DNA of 28,482 nt. Source: a virus. Below are positions 8,946 through 15,172 of the stretch, piece after piece; within the stretch, counting starts at the first letter, position 1, and each line of letters opens with the position of its first letter. The stretch spans positions 1 through 28,482 of IMG/VR virus record IMGVR_UViG_3300021961_000464; one strand, 5' to 3'. A program made the position numbers and the translations under genes. The notes below the pieces were generated by a model that saw only the letters and a list, made by a program, of their open reading frames with translations, searched no databases and was not told where the DNA came from.

Positions 8946-10180
8946 GTGAACGTACCCCCGCTCACCCCACCTGAGAAAGTTCCCGTTCCCGCTATTGATA
9001 AACCCGTGGCACTCAAGTCAAAGCGACTAACACCTAGTATCGACAGACCAAATCGCCCGGCCCCTGGTCTGTAAATACCCGTGTTGGTTTCAGCCAGGAA
9101 ATTAATCGCTGGTGCAGCCGCCGAGCCGCTAATGATTGAAAGCGCCGTTGCACCGGCGATGGTTGTATTAGCGTTGAGGAAGTTTGTTCCGTCGCAGATT
9201 AAGGTGGCCTGCGAGTTGGAGGGCACCGTGACTGAAGCCGACCCGCCGATTCCGGTGGTTACGGTAAACGTGTCCCCAGTGCATTGGTTGCTGATGACAT
9301 ACAGATTTACAACGGGCGGAAAAACTACAATCTCCGGTGATCCGAGTGCTCCCGTATAAAGCTGAATAACATTAGATGCCTCAACAGCAGTAAGCGTGTC
9401 CGTTCCACCTGAGACAGTTTTAGTCAAAATACCGAATTCAAAATTGGTGCTGGTCCCGAACCCAACCGTCACAAACGCTGTGCCCGTGCATATAACAAAA
9501 GCCGACTCAGCAGGTTGAAAGGCTTTTGAAGCATTACCGTCAATCAGGTCAGACCCCGCACCGTTGACCGTGAGGGTTCCTGTACCGTTGTTTTTGATCA
9601 GCAAAAACCAGTTATCACCCACCACACTCGCCGCAGGTAGTGTGCAGCTCGTTGCGCCACCACTCCAGATGTAAGTTTTTGCGCGATCAGAGCTGATGAA
9701 TGTGTAAGAAGCCGCAATCGAACTGGTAGGGTGGCTCTGGTTCAGCGTCGCTCCCGAAGCGAGCAGTCCGGCCCCGGCGAGCGTCGCCGCATCGGCGGCT
9801 GAAGTCCCCGCACCAAACTCAAAGTTGGCCCACGTGCCGTAGGTGTTACCGTTGTCGGTCAGGTAAATATAACGTGCCGTCCCAGCCGGCAGCGACACAA
9901 TCGTTCCGTTGCCGTTGTAGGTCTTGACGGTGAAAGTTTCAGAACCCGTGTTTTTGATCAACGCATCCTGACCCACCGACACTTGATTACCCGGCGGCAT
10001 ACGCAGCTCAAGACCGGCACTCGAAGCCGTCACCTCCATGATTCGGGCAGCGGGCGTGTCGCCGGCGGTGTTGCCGTTAATCGGCCAAACCAACTGCAAG
10101 TTGGCGGTGAGCGTAATTGATTCGTAAGAGACGTCGGTCGGTTGAACCACGTCACCTGTGAACGGACTTGTATAGCTCAT
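8942..10180 (-). CDS. Beta-repeat tail/fibre-like structural protein (412 aa)
   Basis: I choose the ATG at 10180 (MSYTSPFTGDVVQPTDVSYE), 4 bases after the stop of the adaptor gene, over the TTG at 10201. The protein starts in a way I remember from many uncultured aquatic phages. It contains about three related beta-rich units, each with a pattern like ALIKNTGSETFTVKTYNGNG ... IYLTDNG-x-YGTWANFEFG. These occur around residues 70-125, 190-255 and 290-340. The C-terminal part (INFLAETNTGIYRPGAGRFG ... FSGGVSGGTFT) resembles a fibre module. No adhesin tip or S74 domain is present. The gene sits between an adaptor and the nozzle, so the product may be a tail-attached structural or fibre protein. 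Confidence 0.75.
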   Translation of the reverse strand: MSYTSPFTGDVVQPTDVSYESITLTANLQLVWPINGNTAGDTPAARIMEVTASSAGLELRMPPGNQVSVGQDALIKNTGSETFTVKTYNGNGTIVSLPAGTARYIYLTDNGNTYGTWANFEFGAGTSAADAATLAGAGLLASGATLNQSHPTSSIAASYTFISSDRAKTYIWSGGATSCTLPAASVVGDNWFLLIKNNGTGTLTVNGAGSDLIDGNASKAFQPAESAFVICTGTAFVTVGFGTSTNFEFGILTKTVSGGTDTLTAVEASNVIQLYTGALGSPEIVVFPPVVNLYVISNQCTGDTFTVTTGIGGSASVTVPSNSQATLICDGTNFLNANTTIAGATALSIISGSAAAPAINFLAETNTGIYRPGAGRFGLSILGVSRFDLSATGLSIAGTGTFSGGVSGGTFT

Positions 10181-10184
10181 GATT

Positions 10185-10820
10185 TTAACTATCCGCAGCA
10201 ACGGCCTGTCGATCCGCTATACGTAGCTTATCTTCGGCCATAAGGGTTTGCATGATGGTGTTGTACTGGGCCTGCCACATGGGCACGCGTTCATCATTTT
10301 TCAAAAAGGGCATCGCCTGCAGCAGTGAGCCGTAAAGCAACGCCTGCGGAGCGTAAACGGTAAACCAGTTGGTTTGATTGCTCGAGTCTAACGGTTGAAT
10401 CCGTTCATAATACAACACCTCAAAGCTATAAGCGGCGTCAGGCGTAGGAGCCACCAACCAGTGAGTGTAGTCGTAATCACAGTAAAACCGAGGCACATCG
10501 GTCTGAGTGGGGTCAGGCCAGTACTCGCGCAGGTACTCATACCGCCTCAACAGTACGGGTTGCCGCTCGCCCGCTACGGTCAGATTCATGCTGACGGTTT
10601 TGTGCCAGCGGGCCGGTTTATTAATAATCGGGTCTGAAGGGTTGAGCGTGGCGGTTTGAACCGTTAGATTTCCAAGAAATTTAATCTGACTAGCGATGAT
10701 CTGCTCGGCTAGTCCGATGAACGTCGGAATGCGCTCAAGAGTGGCCGTATCGGTCCGCTCGAGGTACTGCTGAATGTCAATGACCAAACTGTCGTAGGTC
10801 ATAACGTAGGCGACGGTCAT
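10185..10820 (-). CDS. Head-tail adaptor-like protein (211 aa)
   Basis: The sequence MTYDSLVIDIQQYLERTDTA ... RIPTFIGLAEQIIASQIKFL, followed by ARWHKTVSMNL, RRYEYLREYWPDP, PRFYCDYDYTHWLVAPTPDA and FEVLYYERIQPL, matches my memory of the podovirus adaptor family (SU10-adaptor-like / T7 gp11-like tail tubular). It has an N-terminal helical bundle, a beta-sandwich middle and a C-terminal helical stretch. Such proteins form the ring between the portal and the tail nozzle. The ATG at 10820 has a distant AAAGG. The internal ATG at 10802 (MTYDSL) is an alternative start. It lies far from the portal end and close to the nozzle gene. A second adaptor-like gene is at 20052-21122. Confidence 0.75.
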   Translation of the reverse strand: MTVAYVMTYDSLVIDIQQYLERTDTATLERIPTFIGLAEQIIASQIKFLGNLTVQTATLNPSDPIINKPARWHKTVSMNLTVAGERQPVLLRRYEYLREYWPDPTQTDVPRFYCDYDYTHWLVAPTPDAAYSFEVLYYERIQPLDSSNQTNWFTVYAPQALLYGSLLQAMPFLKNDERVPMWQAQYNTIMQTLMAEDKLRIADRQAVAADS

Positions 10821-10825
10821 GGCAG

Positions 10826-10990
10826 TTACCAGCCTTTCTTGGCTTTTGCACCGGCCATGTTAGCCACAAGCGAAGGGTACTTAGTGCCCGAACGCTTTGC
10901 AAAGGCTTTAGCGGCGCGTTTCTGATTAGGGCTCAAAGACTTGGGCTTGCCGAGTGACTTAGGCCGTGGTTTTTCCCATACCTCTTTCAT
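10826..10990 (-). CDS. Small basic phage protein (54 aa)
   Basis: The ATG at 988-990 of the 10 kb block is preceded by a strong GAGGA site 5 bases upstream. It starts MKEVWEKPRPKSLGKPKSLS, continues NQKRAAKAFAKRSGTKYPSL and ends ...NMAGAKAKKGW. The protein is very rich in Lys, Arg and Ala. The pattern SPNQKRAAKAFAKRSGTKYPSLV-x-N is one I recall in short proteins of aquatic phages with no assigned role. The charge suggests nucleic-acid binding or packing inside the virion, which is inference. The gene fits between the endolysin and the second adaptor, ending 5 bases before the adaptor start. Confidence 0.75.
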   Translation of the reverse strand: MKEVWEKPRPKSLGKPKSLSPNQKRAAKAFAKRSGTKYPSLVANMAGAKAKKGW

Positions 10991-10997
10991 AGCTTCC

Positions 10998-11459
10998 TCA
11001 CCCCATTAGATTGCATTCAGCCTGACGCCTAAGCACCAAACCGCGTAACACTTTTCCACCCCCGCGCACCCAGAGCATGAGCTGCTCTTTTGCGCCTTCC
11101 CAGTCTTGAGCGTTTATTTTACGCCTCAAAGTCGAAGTTTGTAAGCGCCCCACCCCTAGATTATAGCAGAAATCTACGACGGCGTTTAACTTTCCCCAAT
11201 CTTTATTTTGAATCGCCAAGGTCAACAGTACCGGGCAGGCCCGAACCGCCCCCGGTGCGTAGGTGTGGACTAACTCATGCATGAGCAGCTGCTCGGCGTA
11301 TTCGCGGGTAATCGGGGGGTCGTCTTTTGTGACCCGGTCGCCGCTTTGATAATAAGTCGACCCGTAGCCGATTGTCCACACCCCCGCAGGGCATAGGTAA
11401 GGTTTAGCTGAAAAACCTTCAAACCTCCGGCACAGTTCAGCGGCTAGGTCTAGTTTCAC
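10998..11459 (-). CDS. Endolysin, GH24 lysozyme (153 aa)
   Basis: A muramidase that would cleave the glycan backbone of peptidoglycan at lysis. The GH24 signature is clear: Glu14 in RRFEGFSAKPY, then eight residues to Cys23 (YLCPAG, the Cys variant of the Asp position), then five residues to Thr29 in VWTIGYGST. The later parts (PITREYAEQLLMHEL, AVVDFCYNLGVGRLQTSTLRR, LRGLVLRRQAECNL) match the rest of the fold, and the length is normal for the family. There is no N-terminal signal or SAR membrane helix, so release should depend on a holin. The start is a GTG overlapping the stop of the upstream holin-like gene (GTGA), which suggests translational coupling and holds the lysis genes together. 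Confidence 0.95.
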   Translation of the reverse strand: MKLDLAAELCRRFEGFSAKPYLCPAGVWTIGYGSTYYQSGDRVTKDDPPITREYAEQLLMHELVHTYAPGAVRACPVLLTLAIQNKDWGKLNAVVDFCYNLGVGRLQTSTLRRKINAQDWEGAKEQLMLWVRGGGKVLRGLVLRRQAECNLMG

Positions 11460-11953
11460 GCTAGCCCTCTGGCCTTCAATGTACGGTCAAGAAACCAATA
11501 GTTAAACGTGCCTGCTACCAGTGCGGCAAAGTCTGGCGACATGATCATCTTGAAGACTTCCTGCACGGGTAGCCCTTCACGGGAAGCGATGATCGCAAAC
11601 CAGATATGCGATGCCGACCAGATAGCCAAAATCCAGTAAGTCACCACCGGCCTGACTGAAGCCGAGAGCGATGCCACCCAGCCACCGGCAGCTTTAGCCA
11701 TCTCGGTTTGTGAGTTGATGGCAGCTTCGAATGCAGCCATAACGCCAGTATCGATTGCTTTATCACGTTCGGCTCCTATTTCGGCCAGCTTCATTTCACC
11801 GCGAATCTGCTCAAGTTCACACTGACGGTTGAACATGCTGAGTTCATGCTGGCGTTCGTTCTTGCGGTCCAAAAACTTCAAAACCTCAGGTGCCAGGCGA
11901 AACAAGCCACCGAAGATCGTACCGAAAAGACCGCCACCAATAATATCTAACAT
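11456..11953 (-). CDS. Holin-like membrane protein (165 aa)
   Basis: The N-terminus is hydrophobic and glycine-rich (MLDIIGGGLFGTIFGGLFRL). A charged helical region follows (about residues 29-80, ending in IGAERDKAIDTG), then a membrane segment VRPVVTYWILAIWSASHIWF (about 101-122) and a C-terminal weakly hydrophobic stretch near FAALVAGTFNYWFLDRTLK. This resembles the 3-TM holins described for phages and gene transfer agents. The gene directly precedes the endolysin with a GTGA overlap, the usual holin-endolysin order. It would form the inner-membrane lesion that releases the lysozyme. The holin call rests on topology and context. Confidence 0.8.
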   Translation of the reverse strand: MLDIIGGGLFGTIFGGLFRLAPEVLKFLDRKNERQHELSMFNRQCELEQIRGEMKLAEIGAERDKAIDTGVMAAFEAAINSQTEMAKAAGGWVASLSASVRPVVTYWILAIWSASHIWFAIIASREGLPVQEVFKMIMSPDFAALVAGTFNYWFLDRTLKARGLA

Positions 11954-12246
11954 CAGTGTTCTCCGTTCTTATTGATCTGTTCCTTAGCCCTTTGTGTTTC
12001 GCGCTGGATTTTCTCGCCTCGGAGTTGTAACACCGTCTGGAGTTTTTCATCCAGCCTAATCAAATCGTTATCCAACATCCTGACCCGATCAATGAGTGAA
12101 ATGACAGACTTTTTGGCTTGACCCAGGGTTGGATCAATCTCTTCCGTTGACCACTTCCAAACATAAAACACCAGATAAATAAGACCGACCACGGCAATTG
12201 TTGGGAAGCCATACTCCTCAACCAGTTTGCCAACATTGAAGTCCAT
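11953..12246 (-). CDS. Small membrane protein with coiled coil, lysis-module candidate (97 aa)
   Basis: One N-terminal membrane helix (FPTIAVVGLIYLVFYVWKW, about residues 14-32) is followed by a charged helical tail (SLIDRVRMLDNDLIRLDEKL ... IQRETQRAKEQINK). A single N-terminal anchor plus a coiled coil resembles an inner-membrane spanin (Rz-like) or an accessory holin. No partner outer-membrane lipoprotein with a lipobox is visible inside or beside it, so the spanin reading is weak. It is joined to its neighbours by TAATG and TGATG stop/start overlaps, which indicates one lysis operon. Confidence 0.75.
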   Translation of the reverse strand: MDFNVGKLVEEYGFPTIAVVGLIYLVFYVWKWSTEEIDPTLGQAKKSVISLIDRVRMLDNDLIRLDEKLQTVLQLRGEKIQRETQRAKEQINKNGEH

Positions 12247-12527
12247 TAATCCTTCCTGTTGTCCTCTTTTTCAGCCCTTGCCAACCGACCGTAATCAGGC
12301 TGTAAGCCAAGGCTGTGAGTCACTTTGACATCAATCCTCTGAAGCTGCGTGTTCATGGTCTCGATACGCTTTTCAAGCTGGGTAACCATACTTGCCACAC
12401 TGTTGACGCCATTTGTAACACCAGCCAAGATGAATTTCAGCGTTAGGAAAACAAAGTAACCGCCAACGCAAGCGGCAGCAATAGGCAGACCCACAGAATG
12501 AATAAACACAAAAAGGTCAAGACTCAT
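12246..12527 (-). CDS. Small membrane protein with coiled coil, lysis-module candidate (93 aa)
   Basis: The N-terminal half is hydrophobic (FVFIHSVGLPIAAACVGGYF, then VFLTLKFILAGV, about residues 6-37) and could form one or two membrane helices. The second half is a predicted coiled coil (VTQLEKRIETMNTQLQRIDVK) with a charged C-terminus (RLARAEKEDNRKD). The architecture parallels the 97-aa neighbour, with membrane segment first and coiled coil second, so the two may be partners or ancient paralogues. Its ATG overlaps the stop of the 65-aa gene (ATGA). A role as holin, antiholin or other lysis accessory is inferred from position. Confidence 0.75.
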   Translation of the reverse strand: MSLDLFVFIHSVGLPIAAACVGGYFVFLTLKFILAGVTNGVNSVASMVTQLEKRIETMNTQLQRIDVKVTHSLGLQPDYGRLARAEKEDNRKD

Positions 12528-12721
12528 ATCCCAAGCAGTTTCTTAACGAACATGGCCGCAACCCCAGGCCCAAGCAAGACGGCAGCAATCGTGATGTACA
12601 GCAACCACTCGATACGCTGCATACGCCTTGAGCCGTCATCAAAGCGCTTTTCGATGTTTTCATATCTAGTCGCACAAATTGCTTCATGCACCGACAAGCG
12701 TTTGTCAAGATCGTCAGACAT
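12524..12721 (-). CDS. XhlA/holin-like small membrane protein (65 aa)
   Basis: I start this gene at the ATG at 12719-12721 (MSDDLDKRLSVHEAICATRY). The frame is open farther upstream, but that part is Arg/Ser-rich and overlaps the previous gene. The chosen start overlaps the preceding stop by only 8 bases. The protein has a short amphipathic or coiled-coil N-terminus (HEAICATRYENIEKRFDDGS) and one C-terminal membrane helix (WLLYITIAAVLLGPGVAAMF). This order and the motif HE-x-IC-x-x-RYE-x-IEKR resemble haemolysin XhlA-type and related phage holin-associated proteins. It is the first membrane gene of the lysis block. Confidence 0.75.
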   Translation of the reverse strand: MSDDLDKRLSVHEAICATRYENIEKRFDDGSRRMQRIEWLLYITIAAVLLGPGVAAMFVKKLLGI

Positions 12722-12896
12722 TCTGCGCCTCGGGCTTGGACTCCTGTGGCTGAGGTACAGGGAGTTGCGGTACGGTCTGCTCACGGATCTTTTCAATCAA
12801 AGGGCTGACCTGCACAAAAGGCAGATTACCCAACGCGGTGAGGCAGGCGTTGACTTCATCAAGAGTGAGCGTGAGGTTGACTTGTACAGGGTTCAT
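12714..12896 (-). CDS. Small conserved-looking phage protein (60 aa)
   Basis: The open frame begins at 12929, but the ATG at 12894-12896 has a GGAG site at good distance and gives MNPVQVNLTLTLDEVNACLT. The body continues ALGNLPFVQVSPLIEKIREQ and ends in a Pro/Gln-rich tail (VPQLPVPQPQESKPEAQNV). The pattern V-x-L-T-L-T-x-D-E-V-N-x-x-L-x-x-LG-x-LP is one I remember in short phage proteins of unknown role that often sit near lysis or tail genes. It is soluble and is the first gene of the lysis block, after a gap of about 39 bases. Confidence 0.7.
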   Translation of the reverse strand: MNPVQVNLTLTLDEVNACLTALGNLPFVQVSPLIEKIREQTVPQLPVPQPQESKPEAQNV

Positions 12897-12935
12897 GCGT
12901 TGCTCCAATGAATTAGAAAATAAACACAAGCAGGC

Positions 12936-13307
12936 TCATTGCCCTTCATACCATCCACCTGCCCAGCCACGGACAGGATTGTTAGGGATAACAACGTACT
13001 GTCTCAAAGACTCAGGTAGCTCCGAGTAATGTAATCGTACGTTGACATGATGCCCTGCGATAGCTGCCATTTCCTGCGTCTGCATGTCGCCCTGCTGGAT
13101 GACATTACCTGTGGGCTTGTAGATGGTTCCGATGACATCAAAGTCTTTGCCATTCGTATCTAACCACTTACGCTTTACAACGGGTTCTGCTGGCTCTTGG
13201 CCCATTTCTACCGTCTGTGGTTCGTATTCGTACTTTACCCAGTTGCAAGCATCAGCAGCAGTCCACCATGTAGCTTCGTCGGGTAGTTGGAGTCTGTAGT
13301 CGTTCAT
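12936..13307 (-). CDS. Unknown phage protein after the tail fibre genes (123 aa)
   Basis: A soluble protein with many Trp, Tyr and Glu residues (LPDEATWWTAADACNWVKYE ... VVIPNNPVRGWAGGWYEGQ). The middle (GKDFDVIGTIYKPTGNVIQQ) looks beta-rich. The start has a strong AAGGAG site 7 bases upstream. It directly follows three large receptor-binding candidates, the usual place for a tail-fibre assembly chaperone or a small tip protein. I do not recognise a chaperone signature, so this remains a positional guess. Confidence 0.75.
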   Translation of the reverse strand: MNDYRLQLPDEATWWTAADACNWVKYEYEPQTVEMGQEPAEPVVKRKWLDTNGKDFDVIGTIYKPTGNVIQQGDMQTQEMAAIAGHHVNVRLHYSELPESLRQYVVIPNNPVRGWAGGWYEGQ

Positions 13308-13316
13308 GTTTGCTCC

Positions 13317-15125
13317 TTAAGTGGTAAGCGCGACAAGATTGGTGTTTGAAACTCGCTGCGGGTAAAAAGCAAACTTTTTAATTCTGCACGATTGAATGTC
13401 AGAACCGGCTGCCGATGCAGCTAAAACAAGAGCGTTGCAGTTTGGTATTGTGCAGACTGAATCGGTAACAACAGCACCTGCATTCCATGATGCGGCAGAA
13501 TTATTAACTTCAAAACCAAATGAATTTCTGTAAAAAACATTATCCGTCACGCTTGAAGTTAAAGTTGCCTGCATTTGGTAGCCGCCACCTGAATATATTC
13601 TGGCGTACAGAATGGTTCCAGCAGAATCAAAATTTAATGAAATCTCTTCGTTTGTTGCGCCATTACTAATGGAATACAAATACCCGTATGCTTTTACACC
13701 AAATTTAGCAAATTCTGTATATACGGTTCCTTCTCCATTACCAAACCAACTACTAAAGTTCGTCCCAGTCATGCTGGCAGCATCTGCATTGCGGGTTACT
13801 GTTGAGGCTACTGTGGGTATGTAGGAAGTGGCGAAGGAGCCTGCTTCTAGCTGCCCGCCCCAAACGTAGATGCCGTTCCATCCGTTTCCGGTGTAGGAGG
13901 CGCTTCTTGCCGACGCTCCACTATTAATCAACCACAAATATGGTCTGCCAGTTGCAGCAGATAAGGTACTGGTTATGGAAATTCTATACCAGCCGTTTCC
14001 AACCAATGTAATAGATGCGCTTGTATAAGTTCCAGCCGTTACCGTTCCATTAAGAATATCAAAGTTTGCATAATTTGTAGATAAAGAAGAAGTCCACAAA
14101 ATTTGAACAAATTGAGCCTCGGATTGTTTGACAAAAAATGTAGCGGTGTGATCTGCTGCTGTAACGGTAACCGAACTCCCTCCCACTCCAGTTTGGGCAG
14201 TTGCGCTAGCAGAAACAATTTTGTCTCCAGTCAAAGTTCCATCAGGAGCAATAACAACATTCGACGACACTGTGCAGCTATCTTTTGCCCAAGCCGCATT
14301 ACTTAAGTCATTGCTATACGTCAGCAAGTTCGTCCTCGCCTCCTCTATCAACAACCCCAGAGACTCACCCGTGGTTGGGTTGTGGTCAAACCTAGCCTGC
14401 CCTGCTGATGCTGTCTGTAATACAGGGATGTAGTTGGTAATGGCTTGGGATGTAGTGGCTGTGTAGGCAGTGACCGAAGAGCGTTGTTCTAGTTGTGCGC
14501 CCCAGAGGTAAACGCCAGAAGTGCCGTTAGCCAAAAATGCGGCTCTTCGTGCGGCTGTACCTGAGTTGACGATGTTAAATCGTAATAGTTGGCTACCCGT
14601 TAAAGACGGGGTGTAAGTAACAATACATCTATACCATCCGTTACCAGCGTCTTGAATACTTCCTGAAATGTTTGCACCAGAAGTTGCTGTAACTGATGCG
14701 CTTCCGCTTGTAATATCAAAATTTACATAAGAAGTGTCAAAGCCTGAGTTAATTTGCAAATAATTGTATCCATTTGCTTTGGCGTAAATAGAACCAATGA
14801 TGCTGCCAGAAGAATAATTGATACTTTGACCAATATTATGCTCAGCGTTCGTTGCAGATGGAATCATGGAATCTGCTGTTGATGTTCCATCAGGAGCCGT
14901 GGTTGCATTCGCAGTAACGGCAGCATCTGCTTTACTCCACGCCGCATTATCAAACTCTTGCGAATACGTCAGCAGATTCTCCTCAGCCTTCGCTGTGGTC
15001 ACACCATCGTAGTAGGTAGCTGTCGTCGTGCGGGTAAAGGTAATGCGCGGGTCTAATACCTTGCTATTTGCAAAATCCAAAAGCAGTGATGGGTTGATGC
15101 TTGGGTATAGGGATGCAATGCTCAT
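13317..15125 (-). CDS. Receptor-binding candidate with duplicated beta-sandwich modules and a lectin-like C-terminus (602 aa)
   Basis: After an N-terminal part with the phage motif DPRITFTRTTTATYYDG, the protein holds two copies of a carbohydrate-binding-like beta-sandwich. Copy A (about residues 49-222) has NLLTYSQEFDNAAWSK, APDGTSTADSM, GNGWYRCIVTYTPS and VYLWGAQLE. Copy B (about 264-436) has NLLTYSNDLSNAAWAK, APDGTLTGDKI, GNGWYRISITSTLS and IYVWGGQLEAGSFATSYIPT. A C-terminal domain (about 445-602) resembles a concanavalin/laminin-G-like fold ending FYPQRVSNTNLVALT. This module type is common in phage tail proteins. It would bind surface glycans or decorate the virion. The DNA looks more AT-rich than its neighbours, which fits separate acquisition. 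The start has an AGGAA site and overlaps the stop of a 15-codon mini-ORF. Confidence 0.8.
   Translation of the reverse strand: MSIASLYPSINPSLLLDFANSKVLDPRITFTRTTTATYYDGVTTAKAEENLLTYSQEFDNAAWSKADAAVTANATTAPDGTSTADSMIPSATNAEHNIGQSINYSSGSIIGSIYAKANGYNYLQINSGFDTSYVNFDITSGSASVTATSGANISGSIQDAGNGWYRCIVTYTPSLTGSQLLRFNIVNSGTAARRAAFLANGTSGVYLWGAQLEQRSSVTAYTATTSQAITNYIPVLQTASAGQARFDHNPTTGESLGLLIEEARTNLLTYSNDLSNAAWAKDSCTVSSNVVIAPDGTLTGDKIVSASATAQTGVGGSSVTVTAADHTATFFVKQSEAQFVQILWTSSLSTNYANFDILNGTVTAGTYTSASITLVGNGWYRISITSTLSAATGRPYLWLINSGASARSASYTGNGWNGIYVWGGQLEAGSFATSYIPTVASTVTRNADAASMTGTNFSSWFGNGEGTVYTEFAKFGVKAYGYLYSISNGATNEEISLNFDSAGTILYARIYSGGGYQMQATLTSSVTDNVFYRNSFGFEVNNSAASWNAGAVVTDSVCTIPNCNALVLAASAAGSDIQSCRIKKFAFYPQRVSNTNLVALTT
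13818..14336 (-). repeat. Second copy of the duplicated beta-sandwich module in the 602-aa protein
   Basis: This part of the gene encodes residues of about 264-436. It matches the first copy (14460-14981) in order of motifs: NLLTYS-x-x-x-x-NAAW-x-K, APDGT-x-T, an FD-I/D strand, GNGWYR, a Y/V-WG-x-QLE strand. The copies are clearly diverged, so the duplication is old or the two modules were acquired separately. Confidence 0.75.
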
Positions 15126-15169
15126 TTGTTGTTCCTTATGGCAACGTAGCCACTGGTGAAAGCTATCAT
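15122..15169 (-). CDS. Possible 15-codon leader ORF between two fibre genes
   Basis: Between the 640-aa and 602-aa genes there is an ATG at 15167-15169 with a full AAAGGAG site 8 bases upstream, inside the end of the 640-aa gene. It encodes MIAFTSGYVAIRNNK. Its TGA overlaps the ATG of the 602-aa gene (ATGA), the arrangement used for translational coupling. It could be a real leader peptide that sets fibre expression, or the remnant of a former fibre N-terminus. It may also be chance in a 47-base gap. I cannot support a protein function. Confidence 0.3.
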   Translation of the reverse strand: MIAFTSGYVAIRNNK

Positions 15170-15172
15170 GGC

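Noticed and set aside
12517-12708. 63-aa Cys-rich minus-strand frame nested in the XhlA-like gene, considered as an embedded outer-membrane spanin
   Set aside because: It has no signal peptide with a lipobox and no ribosome binding site, and its cysteines come from frame shift of a helical gene.
12897-12935. Possible promoter before the lysis block (TATTTT in the gap)
   Set aside because: A single AT-rich hexamer without a convincing -35 element in a 39-base gap is not enough. The gap fits a spacer with a GGAG site.
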